DNA of 64,000 bases from Aselliscus stoliczkanus (taxonomy: Eukaryota; Chordata; Mammalia; Chiroptera; Hipposideridae). Shown piece after piece: positions 10,480-22,914 of the stretch (positions are counted from its first letter, which is position 1; every line of letters begins with the position of its first letter). Both the position numbers and the translations under genes were made by a program. The stretch is taken from contig CM066730.1 of the NCBI GenBank assembly GCA_033961575.1, forward strand, positions 154,159,523 to 154,223,522, read 5' to 3'. The notes below the pieces were generated by a model. The model ran no database searches. It worked only from the letters and a program-made list of their open reading frames with translations, and had not been told where the DNA came from.

Positions 10480-11125
10480 GTAACTCTAGAAATCAATAAC
10501 GATATCTGTATGCAAAATTATACCCTGGAATATGATAATTTTTGTTGAACTTATGACGAACCTAGAATGACAAAGAGGTTGTGGCCTTCTAGGATGTGTA
10601 AATATCTTAAATTTGTTACTGGTACATAAAATTTCTTGTACCATAATATGTTTTAAAAAATGCTAAAATTCCTTTATAATACAAAAAACAAGTACCTAAA
10701 TGTAAACAAATAAAAATTTGAATTAAAAAATTAAAACAAAAGATTTTTTTTCCCCTGAAAGTTTGGGCCAAAAACGTGGGTGCGCATTGTATATGGGAGC
10801 ACCTTATGGGAGCACCTTATGCAGACAAAATGCATTGCTTAGGTCAGCTTCTTCTTCCCCTTGCCCCTTTCAAGTGAGTTTATATCATACGTTTGTGATA
10901 CAGCTAGATTCACTTGTTTCAGTGTGTATTCTTTTCTATCCTGGGTTCCTTAGACATTCTGCTTATTTAAAAAAAATTACATACAGTAAAGTGCAGTTTT
11001 TGTTGTGCACAGGTCTGTGGGTTTTGCCAAATGCAGAGAGTTAGCTATCTACCATCACAGTACCACACTGAACAGCTCCATTACTATAAAAATTGCCTTT
11101 TGTGGCCCCTTTGTAGTCAACTTCT

Positions 11126-11278
11126 TTTTTTTTTTTTTTTTTTTTAGCTGAGCCGTCCTGCCACCTGTTGGCAGCTCAGCGGCAGCTCAGCGTGGGCTGG
11201 GCATCGAACCGCTGTTGCTCAGAGCTCAGCTCGCACTCTTGAGCGAGCTCTTAACCAACTGAGCCACTCGGCCGGCCT
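11126..11278 (-). repeat. Family D SINE
   Basis: Minus strand, with a near-perfect TSD: TTGTAGTCAACTTCT (11111-11125) and TTGTAGTCATCTTCT (11279-11293). Confidence 0.9.
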
Positions 11279-11293
11279 TGTAGTCATCTTCTC

Positions 11294-12665
11294 TACCTGT
11301 CTCAAACTTTTGGCAACCACTGATCTGTTTTCCATCCCTATAGTTTTGCCTTTTCCAGAATGTCATATACATGGAAGTCATATAATACGCAGCCTCTGGG
11401 GTCTAACTTTTTTCACTTAGCAAAATACACTTAAAATTTTTTTGAGTTCTCTCATGGGTTCATTACTCTTTATTGCTGAGTATTCCATTGTATGGATGTA
11501 CCATGGTATATTCATTCACCTATGAAAGGACATCTGGGTTTACAGTTTTTAGCAATTATAACAAAAGCTATTATAAACATTCATGTACAGTATTGTTTAA
11601 CTTTACAGGACTTGTTTAACTCTATAGGAAACTATTAAACTATTTTTTAAAATGGCTGTACCATTTTGTATTCCTGCCAGCAGTAAATGAGATTCTGTTC
11701 CTTTGTAATCTAGCATTTGGTATCATCTTTTTTTTTTTTTTTTTTCAATTTTAGCAATTCTAAATAAGGTGTGTACTGGTATCTCATGGTGGTTAATTTA
11801 CATTTCCCTAAAGGCTAATGATGTTGAGCATCTTTTCATATGCTTATTTGCCATCTGTGTATCATCTTTGGAGAAGTGTGTCAGATCTTTGGGGGGAGTG
11901 TTTGTCTTATTGTTGAATTTTAAGAGTTCTTTATATATTTTGTGTACAAATTCTTTATCAGATGTGTTATTTGCAAATGTTTTCTCCTATTCTGTGGCTT
12001 ATTCTTTCATTTTCTTTACAGTGTCTTTCACAGAAAAAGTTTAAAATTTTCATAAAATTTCATTTATCTGTTTTTTCTTGTTTGGATTGTGTCTTTAAAC
12101 TCATAGCCAGGGCCGGCCGAGTGGCGTGGTGGTTAAGAGCTGGCTTGGGACACCAGCAGCCCCGGTTCGGATTCCACATATGAGGGCCAGTGACACTGCC
12201 CTCGAAAAATAAAAAATAAAAAATAAAAAACTCATAACCAAACCCAAAGTCATACAGATTTTCTGTTTTTTTAAGAGAAATTTTATTTTTAAAAAAGTTT
12301 TATAGCTTTATATTTTATATTTAGGTCTGTGATCTGTTTTGAGTGAATTTTTGTATAAGGTGTGAGATAGGTATGGATGTTCAGTTGTACCAGCACTATT
12401 TTTGAAAGACTATCCTTTTTCCATTGAATTGCATTTGCACCTTTGTCAAAAACCAATTGACTGTTTGTGTGAGTCTATTTCTGGTATCTCTATTCTGTTG
12501 CATTGATCTGTGTGTCTACTCTTTTATTTATTTATTTATTAGTTTCAGATGTATAAAACAATGTAATAGACTGTATCTATTCTTTTGATAATATTACATT
12601 GTCTTGATTACCATAGCTTTATAATAAATCTTGAAATTGAATAGTGTAAGCTCTCCAATTTTCTA
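11294..12665 (-). repeat. Old L1 3' region (antisense)
   Basis: It has typical antisense L1M phrases: 'TTGCTGAGTATTCCATTGTA', 'CATCTTTGGAGAAGTGTGTC', 'TTCTTTATCAGATGTGTTAT' and 'TTGATTACCATAGCTTTATA'. A family A SINE interrupts it at 12,110-12,226. Confidence 0.8.
12110..12226 (+). repeat. Family A SINE
   Basis: It starts GGCCGGCCGAGTGGCGTGGT and ends with (AAAAAT)n. The TSD is AAACTCATAGCCA before and AAACTCATAACCA after, one mismatch. Confidence 0.93.
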
Positions 12666-12667
12666 CT

Positions 12668-12774
12668 TTTTGTTTGTTTTTTTGTTTTTTTGAGGGCAGT
12701 GTCACTGGCCCTCACATGTGGGACCTGAACCGGGGCCGCTGGCTTCCCAGGCCAGCGCTTAACCACCACGCCAT
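12668..12774 (-). repeat. Family A SINE, head truncated
   Basis: On the minus strand the element starts inside the A-box region (ATGGCGTGGTGGTTAAGCGC) and lacks the GGCCGGCCGAG end. The tail is T/G-rich on the plus strand. No TSD is apparent. Confidence 0.85.
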
Positions 12775-12818
12775 ACTTATTTTTTTTTTAATGGAGGTAA
12801 AATTCACATAACACTAAC

Positions 12819-12927
12819 TTTTTTTTTTTTTTTGAGGGCAGTGTCACTGGCCCTCATATGTGGGACCCGAACTGGGGCCACTAGCTTCCCAAGCCAGCGC
12901 TTAACCACCATGCCACTCGGCCAGCCC
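12819..12927 (-). repeat. Family A SINE
   Basis: A complete minus-strand copy. The flanks AACACTAAC (12810-12818) and AACACTGAC (12928-12936) form a TSD with one mismatch. Confidence 0.92.
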
Positions 12928-12936
12928 AACACTGAC

Positions 12937-13640
12937 CATTTTAAAGTGAACAGTTCAGTAGCATTTAGTACATTCACAATGTTGCACAACCACCACCTCT
13001 GTCTAGTTCCAGAACATTCCCATCACCCCAAAAGAAAGCCTATTAAGCAGTTCCATTCCCCTTCTGCTGACAACCACCAGTCTGCTTTCTGTCTCTATAG
13101 AGCTTACCTATTCTAGATATTTCATATAAATGGGATCATACAACATGCAACCTTTTATGTATGGCTTCTTCACTTACATTAGCTATAGCATTATGGGTAC
13201 TTCATTCCTTTTTATGGTTGCATAATATTCCGTTTTAGATCACAATTTGTCCAGATAGTGGACATCAGCAACTTTAGGCAGTTGTGAGTGTGCTGCTGTG
13301 AACATGTGTGTACATATGTTTGTTTTCAATTATTTGGGGCATGCAGCTAGGAGTGGAATTGCTGGGTCATATGGTAATTCTATGTTTAATTTTTCGAGAA
13401 ACTGCCAAACTCTTTTTACACAGTGGCTACACCATTTTACGTCCCCACCAACAAAGTACGAGGATACCAATTTTTCCAACACTTGTTATTTTCCTTCTCT
13501 TTTTTCTTTTTCTTTTTTTGTACGTTATAGCCATTCTAGTGGGTGTGAAAGTGGTGTCTCATTGTAATTTATATTTCTCTCATGGCAAATGATGTTGGGC
13601 ATCTTTTCGTGTGTCAGTATATTTTCTTTGGGGAAATATT
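12937..13640 (-). repeat. Old L1 3' region (antisense), second stretch
   Basis: Phrases such as 'CATTTTAAAGTGAACAGTTC', 'TTCATTCCTTTTTATGGTTG', 'GGAATTGCTGGGTCATATGG' and 'ACTGCCAAACTC' match antisense L1M. The same old L1 context seems to continue to about 14,360 around the next SINE. Confidence 0.8.
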
Positions 13641-13720
13641 TAGCTAGGTCCTTCACTCATTTTTAAATTTGGTTGGTTGTCTTTTGGTTGTTGAGCTGCA
13701 CACATTGTATTGTTGTTGTT

Positions 13721-14166
13721 GTTTTTTTAAAGATTTTATTGGGGAATTGGGGGAGGGGAACAGCGTTGGGGAATCAGGGAAGGGGAACAGACAAGTTGCT
13801 GCCCTTTTGTTCTTCAGTCTAGTTGCAGAGGACATTGCTTCACTGGCCCATGTTGGTATTGTCATTGCGCTCTTCCCGGATGAGGTAGATTGGTCTCCGG
13901 CCTCTGGCTGGTCGCTCACCGCGGCTATTGGCAGCTCATGCTGTCAGCCAGCCACTCACGCTGGCTGCCGGCCACTCACTGTAGCCTATGGCAGCCCACT
14001 GCAGCAGGGGCTACAGCCTACACCGTCACCGGGGCTCGCAGCGCAGCTCCAGGTGGCGCTAAGTTAGCTGTAGAGGGCAGTGTCACTGGTCCTCATCTGT
14101 GGGACCCGAACCTGGGTCGCTGGCGTCCCAAGCCAGCTCTTAACCACCGCGCCACTCCGCCGGCCC
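13721..14166 (-). repeat. Family B SINE
   Basis: A complete minus-strand copy with two degenerate 20 bp internal units, inserted into old antisense L1 sequence. The plus-strand end reads CCACTCCGCCGGCCC. Confidence 0.92.
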
Positions 14167-15204
14167 TAATGGTTTTCATTTTAGTATTTATTGAGTTGTG
14201 AGAGCTTTTTGTGTATTGCGAGTTTTAACCTTTTGTACATTCTCATGTATTGGAAGTATTTTTTCAGTTGGTCATTTGCCTTTAACTTTCATGATTTTTT
14301 TTTTTTTGCCATATAAAGGTTTTAAATTAGTATATTCTTGTACACTTTTTAGGAGTACAGATTAGTTTTGACATTGTTTTAGAAAGTTCCTGTCTGAAGT
14401 TTATAACGCATTTAGCTGTTGGAACTTACCAATGTAAATAAAAAATGTCGCTGATATTCTAATGTAAATGAAGATCCACTGGGTCTCCTCTTCGTCTTCA
14501 CTGCACTTGTTGCTATTCCTGTGGCGGTCCTTATGCATACGTGTAGGTAATTGCAGATGAAACGTGGGACTCTGCATTGTCCAGGCTTACTTAGGTCTGG
14601 ATGCCTTTGGTTAGCTACCCAATGAGCTTCCTTGCTCCCTTTTTCTGGGAGGAGGGAGGGGCTTTCACCCTGTTGCATAGCACAACACTTGTAACTGTGG
14701 TTCCCACCCCCAGCTGCACACTGGGATCCCCTGATGCCTAGGCTTATAGTATTCAGTAAATATCTATTGATTAGAGTTAGATGACTTGCTTAACTCTTCA
14801 GGTGCCAGTATTCTCTCCTAATTTATAGTCAATCTTTATTCCAAGGCCTTCATTTAGCCTAGTAGCCAGTTTCATTTACTGGGATCCCAGCTTTGCCCCC
14901 AGCTCACTGTATGTGTCACTTTGGACAAGTTATTGGCCCTCTCTGGGCTTTAGTTCTTCTTTGGATCTATTAGGGAGGGGAAATGATTGGATTAGTTCAG
15001 GAATCGGCCGACTGTTTTTGTTAAGGTCTGGGCAGTAAATAATGTACGTTTTGAGGGCCATACAGTGTCTGTCTGTTACAGTGCCTAAAGCTCCTTTCAG
15101 CTCTGGTATTTTGTGGTTCTCTTCTTTCAAACCCTAGACAGGGGTCTCACCATAAACAGCCAAGGAAAATCTTTTTAAATACAATGAATTAAATATAGAT
15201 AACA

Positions 15205-15450
15205 TCAAGCAGTTATGTCGTGCTTACTATTTGCCTGGCACTAGTCTAAACATTTTACATATATTAACTCTAATCATCAGAATAACCCAGTGAGGAGTAT
15301 AGGTTCTATTATTACTTCCATTTTGTAAATGAGGAAATTTGAGGCAAAGAAAAAAATTAGATAGATAATCTGCCAAATGAAAGCTATAGCTAGATAGTAC
15401 AGCCAGAATTTGAACCGAGGGTTCCTGCCTTTGTTATACTCACTGCTTTT
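15205..15450 (+). repeat. MIR
   Basis: 'CTTACTATTTGCCTGGCACT', 'TCTAATCATCAGAATAACCC', 'CATTTTGTAAATGAGGAAAT' and 'AATTTGAACCGAGGGTTCCT' follow MIR order over nearly its whole length. Confidence 0.85.
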
Positions 15451-16819
15451 TCCTAACTTAGATGTACACCTCCAAATAACGGAGCACCTTGGCTGTTCTA
15501 CTCTATGACAGGTATCCTAAGATGAAGTATTACTAAAACCATCAAAATTAGGCAATCACGAGGCTCTAAAGATGGCCACAGAATGGCAACTTTATTAATT
15601 TTATTTTCTCAAAAGAATCCTTTTGTTGCAGTCTCAGCATTATAGTCACATGGCATTGTCTGTATATATATTTCTATCTTTCCGTCACACTTACTGTTAA
15701 GAACTTTCAAGGGGATCAGTGTATGTTAAGCTAGCTGCCTTCTCCTCTCTTTCTGGAACTTTATTTCACCTTAGTAGGAATTAATTACTTTAAGCAAGCA
15801 AACAGAGTTAAATGGGGATAAAAATTCTACTAGAAGGAGGCAGCAGAAACAGCTTGGTTCTAGGCAGGGCATCCAGGCTTTAGTCCTGCTCTACTACCAG
15901 CAGTTATATGGGCAGGGGAGTTCTCTGAACCTCAGTATTCTGAAGTATAACATTTCAAGTGATAGGACTGGATGGATGAGTTCTGAATGTCCTTATATCC
16001 ATGCTTTGGACTTCTAAGCAGCCACTGCAAAGGTTCTGCATTATAAAGTTTCTCATGTTTTAACTTAAAAGCATGTGCCAATTTTGTATTCTCTGCCCTA
16101 ATCTATCTATATTTATTTAGACGTGAAAATGTTTCAGATTCTTTCTAGCACTTAGTAAGATTGGTACTCTGGAAGAATGCGTCGTGTACATGTACTTTTC
16201 AGTTTGAGAAGCATGGCCTTATATTACGACTGTAGTCCCTTTTTCCTTAAAGAGAGATAGGCATAGGAAGAATAAAAGTAATGATCAGAGCTACGAATTC
16301 CAAACTCCTCCTCTCACCAAACTGACTGAACCGGTACAGGCTCTCCCTCTAACCGAGCGTCTTAATATCTGTCTGATTTATTCAGCATGTCTGAATTTCT
16401 TCAGAATGTCAGAATTTCTGCCTGACAAAGCTATAAGGAGTAGTTGCCTGCCATGATGTTCCTGCAGGTAATTTCTTCTTTCTAACCTACTAAAATGTAA
16501 ATGTTTTTAAAAAGTCATCCTTTTATTAAAGAAAAGTTAGCCAAGAGACTGACCTTTTCCCTACTCTTTAACATCTCAGTTGAATAATCAAACTCAAATT
16601 CAGTTTCTTTTCATCAAAAAAGAAAATCAACTTTCTGGTGCATGCCAACATTCTTTAAAAAAATTTTTTTTTTCTTTCACTCTACTATGCCAAAACTTTT
16701 TTCTGAAGCTTGGACTGTTAGAATTATAACGGGTGTTCCATATGAGGAACTTGAGGTTTCAGGAGAGAAAGCTGACTTCTCAAAGTCACAAAGCTGGTTT
16801 GTACAGAACAGAGATTAGC

Positions 16820-16990
16820 AATATAGTGGAAAAAGAACACTGACTGTGGAGTCAGAAGACAGGATTCAAAGTTTGCCTCTTCCACTAGCTAGCTGTATGA
16901 CTTTGGGCAGGTTACCTAATATGTCTACGTTTCTGTTTCCTCATTGGTAAAATGGGGGCAACATAATTTCATAGGGTGTGAAATCCTTAG
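16820..16990 (+). repeat. MIR (5' half)
   Basis: 'AGTGGAAAAAGAACACTGAC', 'TATGACTTTGGGCAGGTTAC' and 'TTTCCTCATTGGTAAAATGG' are the sense MIR core. Confidence 0.85.
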
Positions 16991-17637
16991 TGTAGGAAGG
17001 ACCTGGCAATCGGTACCTCAGATACCTGGTATTGATTAAGTGTATTCCATGTATTAGGCACTGTGCTAGGCACTGGGGCTAGAGATAAAATACACAATTT
17101 CTTCCTTCAGAACTTGTAGTCTAGTGGGGGAGATAGAAATATTTTAAAGTTATGTACAATAAGTTCTATGTTAGAGGTAAATGTAGGGTACTGTGGGAGC
17201 ACAGATGGGGAGAATTGGGGGATGATCTCAAGGCAGCCTTTCATTAGGATATAATGCTAAAGAATTTGGGGCTGGATAAGATCAGACTTCCACATTAGAA
17301 AGATCACTGGCTGCAGTGTGGACATAAATTGGAGATGTTGTAGGAAGATCCGTGAGGAAGCTGATGGAATAGCCTAGTTAAGAAATCATGAAGCCTTCAG
17401 TTGATGTAATTGGGAAATGTAGTAATGGTGGTGAGCTTTGAGATCATTCTAGGAACTAGAAAATGGATAGAGGTTGAGACAGATTGGAAATGTGGGAGGG
17501 AGAGAGAGACCGAAAAACAAAGATAACTAGGATCATTTCAAGATTTTTGGTTTGATTATCTAGGTGGTTTACTCAAGTATGGCTGGGAAGATAAGGAGTT
17601 CAGTTTTGGACATAACAGGTTTCAGGTGCCTGTTTGG

Positions 17638-17664
17638 GATGATGATGATGATGATGATGATGAA
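17638..17664. repeat. (GAT)n microsatellite
   Basis: About nine uninterrupted GAT trinucleotides, followed by GAAGAT. Confidence 0.9.
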
Positions 17665-17674
17665 GATGCTGATA

Positions 17675-17935
17675 ATGCTAGCTAGTTTGCTAACATTTAT
17701 TGACTGCTTCCTATAGAGCAGGCCCTATTTCATATGCTTTGCATGTACTAATTATTTAATTCTCACAGTTGCCCTATGAGGTAAGATTTAAGATTATCCT
17801 CACTTTATAAATAAGAAATTGGAGGCACAGAGAGGTTAAATAACTTGCCCAAGATTATCTAACTAGTAAGTGGTAGAGCCAGGACTTAAATCCAGAGTCC
17901 CTGCTGTTAACCACTTCACTATATTACATGCCTTT
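17675..17935 (+). repeat. MIR, near full length
   Basis: 'AACATTTATTGACTGCTTCC', 'GCCCTATGAGGTAAG', 'CAGAGAGGTTAAATAACTTG', 'TAAGTGGTAGAGCCAGGACT' and 'GCTGTTAACCACTTCACTAT' are all in order. Confidence 0.9.
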
Positions 17936-18818
17936 CATTGATGATGGCAATGTCCACTAGGCAGTTAAGTATCCAGGTCGGGCATTATGAGAGAGAAGTT
18001 GATTGCAGATAGGGATCTTGGCAGTACCCAGCACAAAAATGGTTATAGAAACCATGAATGTCAATCACAGAAAGCTTGTAGTATAGAAATGGCAGGTAGA
18101 TGCCATAAAAACTGCCGTTTTTCAATATTGTTCCCATGACAGACATTGCTAATAGATCAGTGGCTGATCTCAGTAAAGGAAACTGAGGAAAGGCCAATGA
18201 GATAGGAAAAAAAGCTAGAGAGATTGGTGTCATTGAAGCCCCAAAGGAGAGTGATTTATGGAGAGAGAACTCAGTAGTATCAGATTGTGGCTTTTTCCAT
18301 TACATGTTTTGAGAGCTTAGTAGAAAAGTGTTATATTTGGCAATCAGGTTCATTAGTGGTCGCAAAGAGTGAGATATCCATGGACTTGTGGGGTGGATGG
18401 TGGGGGATGGCAGCAGCAGAGAAGGTGGATGGTTGGTTGTATTGATCCACAATTCAAGATTGTGGTTTTCAAGGCAGTTATAATCCATAGAGGCAAGAAA
18501 GTGATTGAAGGATTTCAGGATCTAATTTGGATCCGGAAGGAAGTGAAGGGAGAAGATAACTTGGAGAGAAAAAAACCAAACTAGGGGGACAGCATTTCCT
18601 CTTGCCTGGAGTCAGCTATGTTTGGGGCATGGGAGGCAAGCAGCACTCAGACAGAGCTCCGTGATCTGCCCAGTGCCCAGGGTACTGCTGACTAGCATAC
18701 TCGTTAGGGCCATCCTGCAGCATGGCAGCCCCAAAGGGTTGGAGCCTTAGTGAGTGGGATCTTTAGCTATACACTTAAAGATTTGGGAGAGTTTCTCCAC
18801 GGTGATGTTTCTTTAGAT

Positions 18819-19030
18819 CAGGGTTTCTCACCTTCCAGACTGTTGACATTTTGGGGCCAGGCAATTCTTCGTTGTGAGGACAGGGAGTTGTTCAGGCATT
18901 GTAGGATGATCAGCAGCATCTCTGGCCTCTACCCACTAGGTGCCAGCAACACCCCCACCCCTGCAGTTGTGACAGCCAAAAATGTTTCCAGACATTCCCA
19001 AATTCATTTCTGGTTGACAACCACAGCTCT
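18819..19030 (+). mobile_element. MER20 (hAT-Charlie)
   Basis: It starts CAGGGTTTCTCACCTTCCAG and includes 'TTGACATTTTGGGGCCAGGC', 'CTCTGGCCTCTACCCACTAG' and 'TGTGACAGCCAAAAATGTTT'. This is sense MER20, opposite in orientation to the copy at 7344. Confidence 0.88.
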
Positions 19031-19344
19031 AGATTCTGCTGGTTTTCCTCCAGGTCTCTGGAAGATTTCCCTCACCGTCATTAGTTCCACTGAGCACTTC
19101 ACCTTTGTTGGTTTGGAGAGGTCAGGTTATTTCAGCCTTGTGGCCTTTCCCCCAATTTTTTTCAGTCTGCAAATGAACTCTCAATAGAGGTCAAAGAGGC
19201 GTATTTCCCTAGAGTACCCAGTTGAATATCTAGAATATGAAATGTTTAGGGGTTATGATATTTAGAGAAGATGTACAGTCAAACTTTAATATCTCTCTCA
19301 TGAACTTGTATATCACTTATCTCCTCATAGTACAGTTATTTGTA

Positions 19345-19480
19345 TCTGTGTTGTTTACTAGCCTGGCCTTCTTGAGGACGACAGGGACCCTTTCTTAATC
19401 TTCTTTGCATGCCTAACGGTCTTGTGGAGTACCTGGCACATAGTAGATGCTCAGTACATGTTTGCTGAGATAAGTCAGTT
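19345..19480 (+). repeat. L2 3' end
   Basis: 'GTACCTGGCACATAGTAGAT' followed by 'GCTCAGTACATGTTTGCTGA' is the characteristic L2 3' terminus. Confidence 0.75.
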
Positions 19481-20598
19481 ATCTCAGCAAAGTAGGCTAG
19501 ATAGGTTAAACTGTAATTTTTCAGAGCATTTCAGTTATCAGGCCTCACAAAGAGGCCAGAATTCCTTTAGTACGGTCAAAAGCTGATTTGTGCAGAAAGA
19601 AGCATTTTATCCAGTTATTTCTATGTACACAAGTCTCTGGGAGAATGGGAAATGGAGCAGACTGACCTGCTGCCTTTAAAAGATAACACAGAACCTTTTA
19701 ACTCTTCCCAGCACCCAGGACTGATTGTTCTATAGGTACAGAAACTATAAGTAAGCTGGAAAATAGGCGAAATGTAAGGCAGTCAGTTACAAACCTAACT
19801 ATTCTGTTAGAAGAATGTTTTCAAGACAAGTAATAAAATTATAACCCCAATTGTGACATTCACAATATGAGTATCTTTATAGACCAAATGTGACAGTTAG
19901 AAAATTGATCAGTTTTTTGGTTTGTTTAGAATTATCCTTAGTGCAAATATGTAAAACATTGCTGTGTTTTTGCTTTTTGGCTGTGCAGTGATTTTACTTG
20001 ATTAATAATGTACACCATAACATGCATAATTCATAACTGTACAGTTCAATAAATTATCAAAAACTGGAAATACCTGATAGAATGTGCTGGTAGAGATATT
20101 TACATTTTGGCTTTTTTGGAGGTGGGGGGTGGTAACTGTACATTTGCAACTGTGCGTTTCCTTAATATTAACCTCAGTGTTAAAAATGAGGTCCCACTTA
20201 CAGAGTTCAGAAATGTTCTATTGGCAAAACTGAGTCATTGCTATAAGTTCTTTCACATTGGGTCATTTGGAATTTGAAGGTACAACAGAACCAACGACAG
20301 GTTGTGGAAATAGAAGGCAAGGAGCATGCAGTTATTAACTCCTTTCTGCTTTGGTTGTTTTCATTTGCATGGGAGACCCCAGTATACAGTGTACCCTATG
20401 GCACTTCATAACGACAGGAGCAAGTCTTGTTCAAGATAGACAGAAAAGAACACCCTGTGATTTAAGATTCCATCAGTATTCACGCGTAAGAATACAAGTC
20501 TGTTGTCAGGCACAGATTAAATGAATTAAAAGCAAAGCTGGTTCTTTCTGTATGACTATTTTTTTCTGTGCACTGTTTTACTAATTAATAGTTTTCTA

Positions 20599-20708
20599 GG
20601 GGCCGGCCGAGTGGCACGGTGATTAAGCGCTGGCTAGGGAAGCCAGTGGCCCCGGTTTGGGTCCCACATATGAGGGCCAGTGACACTGCCCTCAAAAAAA
20701 AAAAAAAA
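20599..20708 (+). repeat. Family A SINE
   Basis: It starts GGGGCCGGCCGAGTGGCACG and ends CCCTC plus A-tail. The flanks share AGTTTTCT as TSD. Confidence 0.93.
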
Positions 20709-20849
20709 AGTTTTCTTTACTTGAAGACAGCTTATATCCTTGTTGGGTAAATAACCTCAGTAGGTAAGAGTGCAGAGGTTTCAGAATGATAAATAGTGAC
20801 ACTAAAATTATTTCGCATTCTGTCTGTATTGTGATAGTGATAATGGTTA

Positions 20850-21115
20850 TGATATAGGTAGTGATATAATGACATTTATGTAGCATTTACAGCGTGCCAG
20901 GCAAAAACTAAGTGCTTTACATGTATTAACTAATTTAATCCACACAGCAACCCTATGAGATAGATATTATCTTCTTCGTTTTGCTGATGACGGATTGAGT
21001 CATAGAGAGGTTGGTAATTGACTACTCCAAGTATAAATAACTAGTGAGTGGCAGGGCTAGGAATTGATCTGAGGCAGCCTGGCGCCAGGGTCCTTCCTCC
21101 TAACCATTATACTGT
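20850..21115 (+). repeat. MIR
   Basis: 'GCGTGCCAGGCAAAAACTAA', 'TATTAACTAATTTAATCCAC', 'GTGAGTGGCAGGGCTAGGAA' and 'CCTCCTAACCATTATACTGT' are all present in order. Confidence 0.88.
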
Positions 21116-21509
21116 ACTGTACTTACTTGACACCCATATAAGTAAAGGGAAATGTGAGATAAAAAATGCTTTTAACATCTTTGTGGGCTCTATGGAACTT
21201 ATTATTTGTTCATTCAATGCTCTCTGTAGAATTAGTGATTACAGAGAGAACATTTAATCTCAAAGCATTCATCCCTACTTTCAAAGTAGTATTTTCAGAT
21301 CTGTTCTTCATCTGAGACCTTGCATTTAGAAAAAATACACTTGAACTTTTTAGTTGAATTGGCAGATCAAGAGCTTACAGGCAGGATATTATCTTTGAGT
21401 ATTTAGACTGTATGTACTAACCCCCTGAAGCAGTAATTTAGATAGATCACAATGTTTTCCACCAGAGGACAGCAGTATTAGGGGTTCTGACTTCAAAGTG
21501 TGTATGTGT

Positions 21510-21510
21510 T

Positions 21511-21553
<43 letters not shown>

Positions 21554-21556
21554 TTT
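21510..21556. repeat. (TTTA)n microsatellite
   Basis: A near-perfect ATTT/TTTA array of about 11 units just left of the minus-strand L1 insertion. Confidence 0.95.
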
Positions 21557-22271
21557 TTGACATATAGTTAGTTGACTGTGTGTTTGATATATATTCTTTT
21601 TATTTTTTTATTTTTTTATTAGTTTCAGGTGTACAACACAATGCAATAGTTATACTCTTTACCCCCAAAAGTGACAACCCCCCTCCCCCAGTTCGCCACC
21701 CCCCCCATATCATACATATCTAATACAATTCCTTTGACTCCCTTCCACAGTATACTCCACATCCCGTGACTATCTATATATTCAGTTACAGTTGGCATAC
21801 AATATTATACAACATAAGCTTCAGGTGTACAGTGCAGTAATCTAGCCTCTATTCCATCCAAAATTTTTACAACATTATTATATTCCCCAAACTGTGTTTC
21901 ATATCCCTGTGGCAATATTGTAGTTGTCTATTTATGCTGTCTAATCCCTTCCCCTTCCCCCTTATCACCACTCCCCTCCCAACTAGCAACCCTCAGTTTT
22001 TCCTCTATATCTATGAGTCTGTTTACTTTGATTGTTCATTCAGTTTTTCAGATTCCACATATAAGTGAGATCATATGGTACTTGTCTTTCTCCGACTGAC
22101 TTATTTCACTTAACATAATAGTCTCTTCACAACATTATCAATTACGTTCCCAGAACTGCCCCCATATCCCTGTGCAACATTGTAGTCCCACCTACGCTGT
22201 CCAAAACCTTCCCCCTCTTCCTCATCCCCACCCCCTCCCAGCCAGCAACCATCAGTTTTTCCTTTATATCT

Positions 22272-22830
22272 GCTTGATATGACTTCAATCTTCTTAAATT
22301 TACTGCGACTTGTTTTGTGGCCTACCGTGGTCTATCTTGTAAAATGTCCCATATGTACTTGAGAAGAATGTATATTCTGTTTTTTCAGGGTGAAATGCTC
22401 TAAAAATATCAACGAAGTCCAGCTGGTCCAAAGTGTTATTTAAGGCCCCTTTTTTTGTGTTGATTTTCTGTCTAAAGGGTCTGTCCATTGGTGACAATGG
22501 TGTTGACGTCCCCTACTATGATAGTGTTACTGTTGATCTCTGTCTTTATGTCTGTGAAAATCTGTTATATGTACTTAGGAGTTCCTATGTTGGGTGCATA
22601 GATGTTTATTAGGGTTATAGTGCCCTTCTTTGTCTTTTATTGTAGTCATTTTAAGGTCTATTTTGTTCAAAATAAGTATTGGTACTCCAGCTTTTTTCCC
22701 CCTCATTTCCATTTGCATGAAATATCTTATTCCATCTATAAACAGCATATACATGTGTCCTATTTGCTTATCCACTCGGCCACTCTCTGTCTTTTGATTG
22801 GAGCATTTAGCCCATTCACATTTAAAATGA
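22272..22830 (-). pseudogene. L1 ORF2 endonuclease remnant
   Basis: On the minus strand, broken frames give pieces resembling the L1 EN domain: LNVNGLNAPIKR-like at the start, a KAGVPILILNKID stretch, and DFVDIFRAFHPEKTEYTFFS near the end, then FKKIEVIS just before the junction. It is not translatable as one frame. Reverse transcriptase and the Cys-rich domain are absent. Confidence 0.85.
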
Positions 22831-22914
22831 TTATTGATAGGTGCATGTGGATTGCACCTATGTTATTTGTATTCCTGGTGTTCCTGGGTTAGCTTGTTTA
22901 CCCCTTTCTTTTGT

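Larger units (their letters stand above)
17030..18600 (+). repeat. L2 (LINE2) 3' region, interrupted by MIR
   Basis: It opens 'AGGCACTGTGCTAGGCACTG' and 'GAACTTGTAGTCTAGTGGGG', then 'GTTCAGTTTTGGACATAACA' and 'ATGTCCACTAGGCAGTTAAG', in L2 3' order. A MIR (17,675-17,935) splits it. The later part is weakly matched. Confidence 0.7.

Noticed and set aside
20599..20708. tRNA-like cloverleaf with anticodon loop TTGGGAA (and in other SINE heads)
   Set aside because: It is followed by SINE body or A-tail and flanked by TSDs, and has no matching acceptor stem. These are tRNA-derived SINEs, not tRNA genes.
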